Part shown: piece by piece, positions 1 to 5,151 of the stretch
How positions within the stretch are numbered: the first letter of the stretch is position 1
Layout: every line of letters starts with the position of its first letter
NCBI GenBank assembly: GCA_028706735.1
Contig: JAQTVS010000236.1
Location: forward strand, 1 to 5,151
Direction: 5' to 3'
DNA length: 5,151 nt
Source of the DNA: Thiomonas sp.
Lineage (GTDB): Bacteria > Pseudomonadota > Gammaproteobacteria > Burkholderiales > Burkholderiaceae_C
Made by a program: the position numbers and the translations under genes
The notes under the pieces: generated by a model
What the model was told of the DNA's origin: nothing
Seen by the model: only the letters and a program-made list of their open reading frames with translations
Database searches by the model: none

Positions 1-1056
1 CAGCAGCATGAACGCGGCGAGAAAGCCGGTGAAGTTGCCGCCCACGCCGCCTTGCGGCAGGAAATAAAGCACGGCCACGACACCCAGCGCTATGAGAATG
101 AAATTCCAGAAGGTCACGCGGGCGCCGCCGAGCTTGTCAGCCAGCCAGCCGCCCACTGGACGGATGAGTGCGCCGACAAAGGGGCCCAGCCAGGCGTAAT
201 CCAGTGCATCAATGCCGGGAAACTGCGACTTGATCAACAGCGGGAAGCCGGCCGAGTAACCAATGAACGAGCCGAAAGTGCCGGTGTAAAGCAGGCTCAT
301 CAGCCAGGTGTGCGAGCGTTTGAAAATCACGGCCTGATCGGCGAAGGAGGCCTTGGCGTCAGCCAGATCATTCATGCCGAACCAGGCCGCCAGAGTGGAG
401 GCGATGATGAACGGCACCCAGACGAAGCCAGCGTTCTGCAACCAGAGCTGGGTGGTCCTATTGCCGACCACTGCCGTTTGCGGATCCCCGCTGAGCGCCC
501 CATACACCGCAGCGGTGATGACCAGCGGCACGATGAACTGCACGATGGACACACCCAGATTGCCCAGTCCGGCGTTCAGTCCCAGCGCCAGGCCCTTCTG
601 CGCCTTGGGAAAGAAGAAGTTGATGTTGGCCATCGATGAGGCGAAGTTGCCGCCGCCGAAGCCGCTGAGCAACGCCAGGATGACGAAGATCTCGTATGGG
701 GTCGAAGGGCTCTGCACCGCGTAATAGATGCCCAGTGCGGGCAACAGCAACGAGGCGGTGGAAATCGCGGTCCAGCGCCGACCGCCAAAGATCGGCACCA
801 TGAAGGAATAAAAGATGCGCAGCGTGGCGCCGAACAGGCCGGGCAGTGCCGCAAGCCAGAACAACTGATTGGTCGAAAACTTGAATCCGACCTGCGGCAG
901 CTTGACCACCACCACAGACCACACCATCCACACCGCGAAGGCGAGTGTCAGTGCCGGAATGGAAATCCAGAGATTGCGTTGCGCAATCATCTGTCCTTCG
1001 CTTTTCCAGAACGCGGGGTCTTCCGGGTTCCAATGTTTGATGACATGACTGGACAT
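1..1056 (-). CDS. narK2: NarK2-type nitrate/nitrite transporter, 3' end cut by window edge
   Basis: This is a major facilitator superfamily nitrate/nitrite transporter of the inner membrane, of the NarK subfamily that in E. coli exchanges nitrate for nitrite. The frame is open to base 1, giving 352 residues of a family usually about 460 long, so the last membrane helices and second nitrate signature are missing. The match to E. coli NarK, from memory, is close: an early ISIPALTLAFAVWM helix, MVPIFGGRRW (residues 87-95), NFASSMANINFFFPK (137-151), the first nitrate signature GLNAGLGNLGVSIVQ (159-173), WFGMNDLADAKAS (225-237) and GSFIGYSAGF (262-271). Arg80 and Arg299 correspond to the two substrate-binding arginines of E. 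coli NarK (Arg89, Arg305). The ATG is preceded by AGGAGA with a 6-nt spacer. It starts 18 nt after narK1, so the two are almost certainly co-transcribed. The subfamily is secure; the exact transport mode is inferred from the family. Confidence 0.95.
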   Translation of the reverse strand, partial: MSSHVIKHWNPEDPAFWKSEGQMIAQRNLWISIPALTLAFAVWMVWSVVVVKLPQVGFKFSTNQLFWLAALPGLFGATLRIFYSFMVPIFGGRRWTAISTASLLLPALGIYYAVQSPSTPYEIFVILALLSGFGGGNFASSMANINFFFPKAQKGLALGLNAGLGNLGVSIVQFIVPLVITAAVYGALSGDPQTAVVGNRTTQLWLQNAGFVWVPFIIASTLAAWFGMNDLADAKASFADQAVIFKRSHTWLMSLLYTGTFGSFIGYSAGFPLLIKSQFPGIDALDYAWLGPFVGALIRPVGGWLADKLGGARVTFWNFILIALGVVAVLYFLPQGGVGGNFTGFLAAFMLL

Positions 1057-1074
1057 GTTGTTTCTCCTGGAATC

Positions 1075-2394
1075 TCAATGGCGATCGGCAGCAGCGGGCT
1101 GGCCGTGCGACAGACCACCTCCAGATGCTTTGGGGTTGTTCGATGGGGAAGTCGGCTTGAATACATCGGTGCGGCGGACCTCGGTGAAGAACATCCACAC
1201 CAGCGAGACCGAGACTACGCCATACATCAGCATGAAGGCCGAAGAGCGAATGCCGGTGAGGTCGAGCAGGGCGCCAAACATGATGGGAAGCAGGAAGCCG
1301 CCCATCCCGCCTGCCAGGCCGACAATGCCCGAGACCGTGCCGATATTGGCTGGGTAGTCGTCGGCGATGTACTTGAATACGCTGGCCTTGCCGAAGGCGA
1401 AGGCGATGCCGAGGATGAACATCAGCCCGGTGAAGGTGTAGACATTCAGGCCGATGTGGAAGGTCGTCGCGCCGCCCGTGGTCTGCACCGTGAACTGGGT
1501 TTGCGGGTAGGACAGCAGAAACAGCGCCACCCAGCTCACCCACAGCACCCACCAGGTCACGCTGTGCGCGCCGTATTTGTCAGACAGCCAGCCGCCCACC
1601 GCGCGCAACACGCCGCCGGGCAGCGAAAAGGCGGCGGCCAACAGCGCGGCCACAGGCAGGCTGAGTTTGTATTCGCCGACGTAGTACTGCACCATCCACA
1701 GCGCCAGCGCCACATAGCCGCCGAACACAATGCTGTAGTACTGGCTGTACTTGAGCACGCCGGGATCGCGCAGAGCCTTCAACTGATCCATGAAACTGGT
1801 CTGGCCCTGCACCACATGGCTTTTGTCGTGGCGGCTGAACACCCAGAACAGAATGACCGTGCCGAGCATGACGGCGGCATACACATGCGGCACCATGGTC
1901 CAGCCGAAAGCCACGACCAAGGCCGGGGCGACGAATTTGTTGACCGCGGCTCCCGAGTTGCCCGCGCCGAAAATGCCCATCGCCAGACCCTGGCGTTCCT
2001 TGGGAAACCAGCGCGCCACATAGGGCGTGCCGACCGAGAACGAGCCACCGGCCAGACCGATGAACAGGCCGATGGTCAGGTATTGCCAGTACTGCGTGGC
2101 ATAGGACAGCATCCAGATGGGGATGACAGTGGCCGCCATGATGGCGGCAAACACGATGCGGCCGCCGTAGCGATCCGTCCAGATGCCCAGCGGCACGCGG
2201 ATCAGCGAACCGCTGAGCACCGGCATGGCGGTGAGCAGGCCGAATTCGGTGGCATTGAGGCCGAGGGTTTTCTTGATGGGGATGCCGATGACGGCAAACA
2301 TCATCCACACCATGAAACACACCGTGAACGCCCAGGTGCTGACGATCAGCACCGACCAGGCTTGCCGGTTGTGTTGCTGCACATTCGCGCTCAT
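1075..2394 (-). CDS. narK1: NarK1-type nitrate transporter (MFS)
   Basis: This is a complete 439-residue major facilitator protein of the nitrate/nitrite porter family, of the NarK1 type generally regarded as a nitrate/proton symporter. It has about 12 hydrophobic helices, starting near residue 13 and ending near 404, then a polar cytoplasmic tail of about 35 residues. The MFS loop motif after helix 2 is GIWTDRYGGR (70-79). Arg66 (SLIRVPLG) and Arg264 (GVLRAVGG) sit at the positions of the substrate-binding arginines. Nitrate signatures are GIFGAGNSGAAVNKFVAP (140-157) and the Gly-rich stretch 351-370 (IGTVSGIVGLAGGMGGFLLP). The start has AAAGGAG with a 6-nt spacer at 2401-2407. It differs clearly from the downstream NarK2-type paralogue, so this is the classic narK1-narK2 pair, which is fused into one protein in Paracoccus. 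It probably supplies the first cytoplasmic nitrate when respiration begins, before nitrite is available for exchange; that role is inferred from the family. Confidence 0.95.
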   Translation of the reverse strand: MSANVQQHNRQAWSVLIVSTWAFTVCFMVWMMFAVIGIPIKKTLGLNATEFGLLTAMPVLSGSLIRVPLGIWTDRYGGRIVFAAIMAATVIPIWMLSYATQYWQYLTIGLFIGLAGGSFSVGTPYVARWFPKERQGLAMGIFGAGNSGAAVNKFVAPALVVAFGWTMVPHVYAAVMLGTVILFWVFSRHDKSHVVQGQTSFMDQLKALRDPGVLKYSQYYSIVFGGYVALALWMVQYYVGEYKLSLPVAALLAAAFSLPGGVLRAVGGWLSDKYGAHSVTWWVLWVSWVALFLLSYPQTQFTVQTTGGATTFHIGLNVYTFTGLMFILGIAFAFGKASVFKYIADDYPANIGTVSGIVGLAGGMGGFLLPIMFGALLDLTGIRSSAFMLMYGVVSVSLVWMFFTEVRRTDVFKPTSPSNNPKASGGGLSHGQPAAADRH

Positions 2395-2557
2395 GACAGA
2401 CTCCTTTTCATTGCCTGGAGAAATCTAGGCTCTGCGGGTCGTTCGGAACATTCGTCTGCCGGCTGAGTGCAATGTGCAAACGAACGGGCGCACCGGCTGG
2501 GGCATCGTTCGAAAGAACTACGACCATCGGAGCATGGCCGCATTCAAGAAGTGCTAC

Positions 2558-2586
2558 ATCAGAGCCGCGCCACGCGCAGGTGTCAA
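2558..2586 (-). promoter_or_regulatory. Candidate sigma70-type promoter upstream of narK1
   Basis: On the minus strand a perfect TTGACA (-35, bases 2586-2581) is followed after 17 nt by TCTGAT (-10, bases 2563-2558), which matches TATAAT at 4 of 6 positions. Transcription would begin near 2551 and give a leader of about 155 nt before narK1. The 230-nt gap 2395-2624 is long for an otherwise compact cluster, which supports a promoter here. I found no good FNR/ANR box (TTGAT-N4-ATCAA) and no well-matched NarL heptamer in the gap, although narK genes are usually regulated by such factors. The call rests only on matches to consensus. Confidence 0.35.
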
Positions 2587-2604
2587 GGGAACATCTCGTG
2601 ACAC
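2580..2604. repeat. Short inverted repeat overlapping the candidate -35 element
   Basis: GTGTCA (2580-2585) and TGACAC (2599-2604) form a perfect 6-bp inverted repeat with a 13-nt spacer. It overlaps the candidate -35 box and begins about 20 nt after the stop codon of the small upstream gene. It could be an operator or a weak transcript-end hairpin. There is no run of T after it on the minus strand, so it is not a convincing intrinsic terminator. Confidence 0.3.
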
Positions 2605-2624
2605 TCGGGCTCTTCCAATATTTC

Positions 2625-3029
2625 TTAATACAGGCGTACGATGCCGCCCTCGCGATCAAAGGTCAAAAAGCTGTCAATCTGCCCGAGGCGGATCATCTCG
2701 ATCAGGCGGACGAAGGTTTGTTCGATCTGGTCATTGTCCGGCGGTTGCCCTTCCTGTCCGGACAGGCTGGTGATGAACACGATGTCCCAACTCGCTCCGG
2801 TGGCTCTCGATTCCTCGACGAGTTCGTCGAAATTGCCGATCTCTTCGGGTGATTTGTCCACATAGACCACCGGCGACAATGCCCCTCCCATGCGCGCCTG
2901 GTAACGCTCTTTCTGGGTATTGGATGCATCGTCCGGCAACTCGGACGCGGCGAAGATGAACAGCAGGCGCTGGGGTTGGTCCTGCGTCCTCGCAGCATGC
3001 AGCAGGTCGGCAAAACTGGCGATATGCAT
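2625..3029 (-). CDS. Conserved-looking small cytoplasmic protein of unknown function in nar cluster
   Basis: The 134-residue product has no signal peptide, no membrane segment and no cysteine. It looks like a small alternating alpha/beta fold: an N-terminal helix (MHIASFADLLHAAR), a hydrophobic strand RLLFIFAASELPDD (21-34), a second strand SPVVYVDKSPEEI (52-64), an acidic helix (66-75), a third strand WDIVFITSLSG (81-91), a helix (101-116) and a final strand DSFLTFDREG (119-128). The ATG is strongly supported by AAAGGAG with a 6-nt spacer, the same arrangement as narK1. Synteny between narXL and narK suggests a role in nitrate respiration, but none can be assigned from sequence. I recall, without being able to check, that similar short proteins in Burkholderiales nar clusters carry the name 'ribonucleotide reductase subunit alpha'. 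Nothing here resembles that large enzyme, so the name should not be transferred. That it is a real gene is fairly certain; its function is unknown. Confidence 0.85.
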   Translation of the reverse strand: MHIASFADLLHAARTQDQPQRLLFIFAASELPDDASNTQKERYQARMGGALSPVVYVDKSPEEIGNFDELVEESRATGASWDIVFITSLSGQEGQPPDNDQIEQTFVRLIEMIRLGQIDSFLTFDREGGIVRLY

Positions 3030-3058
3030 CGAGTACTCCTTTAGGTAGTGAGTTGTCA

Positions 3059-3229
3059 GAGGGTGTGAATGAATCCGGCGTGGCCGAGCAGCGCGTCCAA
3101 ACGCCCCCGGTCAAGGCGCAAAGCACAGCCGTGCCCGTCGGCACGGCGCGCACCTGAGACACCGAGCGCAACGCCGAGCGGGGGTGTTTGGGCGCGAGGA
3201 GCGGGCATGGCGGCTTTGTTCACACCCTC
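3059..3229. repeat. Long imperfect palindrome, MITE-like element with terminal inverted repeats
   Basis: The ends are perfect 11-bp inverted repeats, GAGGGTGTGAA (3059-3069) and TTCACACCCTC (3219-3229). A second arm pair, 3092-3109 with 3179-3196, matches at 16 of 18 positions. Both pairs share one centre (3144), so this is a single long inverted repeat. Over positions 3058-3109 against 3179-3230 there are 40 Watson-Crick matches in 52, plus 5 G.T combinations read on the plus strand. TCA lies directly outside both ends (3056-3058 and 3230-3232), consistent with a 3-bp target duplication. The right TCA is the narL stop codon read on the minus strand. No transposase is present and no convincing ORF lies inside. 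The likeliest reading is a non-autonomous insertion (MITE) or intergenic palindromic repeat. A 3-bp TNA duplication would fit the IS1031 group of the IS5 family, but that assignment is speculative. An RNA-level regulatory hairpin is the alternative. Confidence 0.7.
3128..3147. repeat. Perfect 8-bp hairpin at the apex of the palindrome
   Basis: GCCGTGCC (3128-3135) and GGCACGGC (3140-3147) form a perfect GC-rich stem closing a 4-nt loop, CGTC. Its centre (3137.5) is offset about 6 nt from that of the larger palindrome, so it would be a separate apical stem. It has no following T-run on either strand, so it is not a standard terminator. Confidence 0.6.
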
Positions 3230-3907
3230 TCAGTCCGTCAATCCGCGCGCGCTGGCATAGACGGCGATCTGCACCCGCGAACTGAGGTCAAGCTTGCGCA
3301 AGATACTCTGCACATGGACCTTCACTGTGGTTTCAGCGATGTCGAGTTCGCGTGCGATGACCTTATTGCTTGCGCCGCGGGCGATGGCGGCGGCGATCTG
3401 CCGCTCGCGCGGGCTGAGCGGCGTTTTCTCACTCAGCGCGTCCGCCGGGAGTTCTTCTTTTGCGAAGCCCGCCGGTTCCGGAACGATGAAGGCTTGTGCA
3501 AGTTTCGCGGCCATGTCGGTGCCGATGACGACTTCGCCGCGCCGTGCGCGTCGAATGCCTCCGATCAGCTCGTCGGTCTCGCAGGTCTTGAGCAGATATC
3601 CGCTCGCTCCGGCGCGCAGCGCAGCCCCAAGGTCGGTCGCCTCCTCGCTGACGGTGAGCATCAATACGCGGCTAGCCGGGGCGGCCTGCCGCAGACTTTC
3701 CACGGCGTCGATGCCGCGAACGCCCGGCAGATGGTTGTCGAGCAGAATGATGTCGGGCTGCAACTGCGTCGCCAGCCGCAGCGCTTCACCCGCATCGCCG
3801 GCCTGGCCGACAACCTGCATGGCAGGCGCTTCACCGAGCAAGGCCACCAGGCCGCGACGAAACAGCGCATGATCGTCGACCAGCAGAATGCGGATGTCAG
3901 GTGGCAT
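3230..3907 (-). CDS. narL: NarL-type nitrate/nitrite response regulator
   Basis: This 225-residue two-component regulator is slightly longer than E. coli NarL (216). The N-terminal receiver shows the acidic pair Asp11-Asp12, phosphoacceptor Asp57 in DIILLDNHLPG, Thr85 and Lys107. A linker of about 40 residues leads to a LuxR/GerE helix-turn-helix (about 163-223: PLSPRERQIAAAIARG, then SNKVIARELDIAETTVKVHV). Lys196 and Val197 match the DNA-contacting Lys188 and Val189 of E. coli NarL; the third contact, Lys192, is Gln200 here. The ATG at 3907 is chosen because MPPDIRILLVDDH is the normal receiver start. An in-frame ATG at 3994 would add 29 unusual residues read inside narX and has no ribosome site. 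The gene overlaps the narX 3' end by 11 nt with no clear Shine-Dalgarno sequence, so translational coupling to narX is likely. Phosphorylated by NarX, it would control the nitrate-respiration genes. Confidence 0.93.
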   Translation of the reverse strand: MPPDIRILLVDDHALFRRGLVALLGEAPAMQVVGQAGDAGEALRLATQLQPDIILLDNHLPGVRGIDAVESLRQAAPASRVLMLTVSEEATDLGAALRAGASGYLLKTCETDELIGGIRRARRGEVVIGTDMAAKLAQAFIVPEPAGFAKEELPADALSEKTPLSPRERQIAAAIARGASNKVIARELDIAETTVKVHVQSILRKLDLSSRVQIAVYASARGLTD

Positions 3908-5151
3908 AGGGGGGAATCTCGGTGCGTTGTGTTGCGCGTCCAGACGCTGCTGCCGGGAATTCCGGCAGTTCCAGGGTGACGCGCACACCGCCATTGGGCT
4001 GGGCTTCGATGCTCAAGTGCCCGCCAATGGCGGCAGCGCGCTCTCGCATGATCTGCTGGCCCACATGGGCCTGCCCATCTTGGGCGATGACCGCCGGATC
4101 ATAGCCACGGCCATCATCTGAAACGACAAAGCGCCAGCGCGGCAGGCTGTCCACCACCAAGCGGGCCTGCGTGGCCTTGGCATGTTTACGGATGTTGGAC
4201 AGCGCTTCCTGCACGATGTGCAGCACCTGAATTTGCACGTCGGGATCGAGCGGCTGACCATGCTCGTGAAACACCAGATCGACGGACAGCCCGCTCTGCA
4301 GCTCGAACTTCTGCACCGTGCTGCGCAGCGCGGGCTCGATGTCCTGCTCTTGGGTGCGGGTGCGAAAGTGCAGCAGCAGCTCGCGCACATCGGCCAGACT
4401 TTCCTTCACGCCCACATCGAGCTCGCTCACCACCTGTTCGATTTTTTCCACCTTGCCCGCCTGCAGGGCAGTGCGCAGCAGTTGGAGCTGAATTTTCATG
4501 AAGGCCAGCGATTGCGCAATGGAATCGTGCAGCTCGCGCGCTAGGAAAGCCCGCTCCTGCGACACCGCGGCCTCACGCTCCAGCGCGGCGCTGCGCAGGC
4601 TTTCCATCGCTGCAGCCAAGTGGCCCGCGAGGGTGTCGAGCAGGGCATGCTGCGCGTCATCGGCGGATTGCCCGGTGTGGAAGAACAGATCGATCTCGCC
4701 GAGCAGCCGCTGCTGCGCCCGCACGGGAATGCTCAGCAGCGTGGCATAGCCCAGACGTTCACACGCCACGCGCCCTGGCAGCGTCTGCCCATCGGGCTGG
4801 AGCCGGTGAAACTGCACGATCTTCGGGCCGCCGTGATGCTGCGCCTGCCCGCAAAAGCAGGTGTCGGACATCAGACATTGCTCCTCCTCGGCCAGTGCCG
4901 CGGGCAAGCCATCGGAGGCCAGCAGCAGGTAGCGGCGCGCCGATTCATCGGTCCAGCGCAAGGCAGCGGCATCCGCCCCGGCGATGCGCCGCACGACCTG
5001 TACGAACGACTGCGACAACTCGTCCAGGCTCTGCGCCTTCGACACCAGCGCACTCACTTCATACAGCGCCGCGAGACGCTGCTGTTCGGTGCGCAGGGCC
5101 GCTGTTTTCTGCAATACGCGCTGCTCCAGTTCGGCATGCACTCCGCTGAGT
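3897..5151 (-). CDS. narX: NarX-type nitrate/nitrite sensor histidine kinase, 5' end missing
   Basis: This is the cytoplasmic part of an inner-membrane sensor kinase. The frame is open to the right edge (417 residues present of roughly 600-650), so both membrane helices, the periplasmic nitrate-binding region and most of the HAMP domain are outside. A GTG at 5141 is in frame but is not taken as the start. Numbering from that codon, a coiled coil (1-25, LEQRVLQKTAALRTEQQRL) leads into a GAF-like central module (about 26-180). That module carries Cys89, Cys95, Cys97 and Cys127; a cysteine cluster there favours NarX over NarQ. The HPK7-type H-box is FLARELHDSIAQSL with phospho-acceptor His205. 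The ATPase domain shows the N-box QEALSNIRKHAKA (Asn316), G-box SDDGRGYDP (341-349) and GQQIMRERAAAIGG (361-374). All catalytic motifs are intact. Its stop lies inside the start of narL. Kinase class is certain; NarX rather than NarQ rests on the cysteines and neighbours. Confidence 0.92.
   Translation of the reverse strand, partial: LSGVHAELEQRVLQKTAALRTEQQRLAALYEVSALVSKAQSLDELSQSFVQVVRRIAGADAAALRWTDESARRYLLLASDGLPAALAEEEQCLMSDTCFCGQAQHHGGPKIVQFHRLQPDGQTLPGRVACERLGYATLLSIPVRAQQRLLGEIDLFFHTGQSADDAQHALLDTLAGHLAAAMESLRSAALEREAAVSQERAFLARELHDSIAQSLAFMKIQLQLLRTALQAGKVEKIEQVVSELDVGVKESLADVRELLLHFRTRTQEQDIEPALRSTVQKFELQSGLSVDLVFHEHGQPLDPDVQIQVLHIVQEALSNIRKHAKATQARLVVDSLPRWRFVVSDDGRGYDPAVIAQDGQAHVGQQIMRERAAAIGGHLSIEAQPNGGVRVTLELPEFPAAASGRATQRTEIPPYAT

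Noticed and set aside
458..1552. Minus-strand 364-codon frame spanning the narK1-narK2 junction
   Set aside because: It is an out-of-frame reading of two clear transporter genes and yields a low-complexity Arg/His/Gly-rich product.
979..2466. Long plus-strand open frame (495 codons) antisense to narK1 and the start of narK2
   Set aside because: The composition is dominated by His, Arg, Gln, Glu and Ala, typical of the complement of a GC-rich membrane-protein gene. It has no recognisable domain, and it covers an unmistakable NarK1 gene with its ribosome site.
2506..2518. GTTC-GAAA-GAAC mini-hairpin and repeated CGTTCG/CGAACG words (2440-2445, 2481-2486, 2506-2511)
   Set aside because: The stems are only 4-6 bp with irregular spacing and no T-run. 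They are too short to separate from chance in GC-rich DNA.
2408..2659. Minus-strand 83-codon frame in the gap before narK1
   Set aside because: It starts inside the end of the small gene, I saw no ribosome site, and the product has no recognisable features. A real small gene cannot be fully excluded.
3034..3047. Back-to-back NarL heptamer-like sequences (TACTCCT and inverted TACCTAA)
   Set aside because: They are adjacent with no 2-nt spacer, one half mismatches the consensus, and the match arises from the AAAGGAG ribosome site of the small gene.
2731..3171. Minus-strand 146-codon frame starting in the palindrome and covering the small gene
   Set aside because: It overlaps the 134-residue gene in another frame. 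That gene has a strong ribosome site and a plausible alpha/beta protein; this product is Arg/Cys-rich without structure.
3188..3979. Plus-strand 263-codon frame opposite narL
   Set aside because: It is the complement of narL, with no domain, and starts inside the palindromic repeat.
3908..3994. Upstream in-frame ATG at 3994 that would extend NarL by 29 residues
   Set aside because: The extension does not resemble a receiver domain, has no Shine-Dalgarno sequence and lies inside narX. The ATG at 3907 gives the usual NarL N-terminus.

Overview
The window looks like part of a respiratory nitrate-reduction (nar) locus from a GC-rich proteobacterium. Gene order, protein character and GC-rich codon use suggest a betaproteobacterium, probably Burkholderiales; that placement is inference, since no 16S rRNA or other marker is present. 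All five genes supported here lie on the minus strand, so the locus reads from right to left.

In transcription order, the right end (3897-5151) holds the C-terminal part of a NarX-type nitrate/nitrite sensor histidine kinase, whose N-terminus lies beyond the window. It overlaps by 11 nt a NarL-type response regulator (3230-3907). An approximately 170-bp imperfect inverted repeat (3059-3229) follows directly after the narL stop codon. Next comes a 134-residue cytoplasmic protein of unknown function (2625-3029). A 230-nt gap with a candidate sigma70-type promoter leads to a complete NarK1-type nitrate transporter (1075-2394). After 18 nt comes a NarK2-type nitrate/nitrite transporter (1-1056), cut off at the left edge after 352 residues.

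From established knowledge, NarX senses nitrate/nitrite and phosphorylates NarL, which controls nitrate-respiration genes. NarK1 and NarK2 bring nitrate into the cytoplasm and export nitrite, serving the membrane-bound nitrate reductase NarGHI. The narGHJI genes are expected beyond the left edge but are not seen here.

The most unusual structure is the palindromic element between narL and the small gene. Of 52 symmetric positions around a common centre, 40 are Watson-Crick pairs and 5 more are G.U pairs if the plus strand is read as RNA. A 3-bp TCA flanks perfect 11-bp terminal repeats, and one TCA copy is the narL stop codon. Removing the element would restore an ordinary 26-nt operon gap. 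It is best read as a MITE-like insertion or structured repeat that has landed inside a nar operon.
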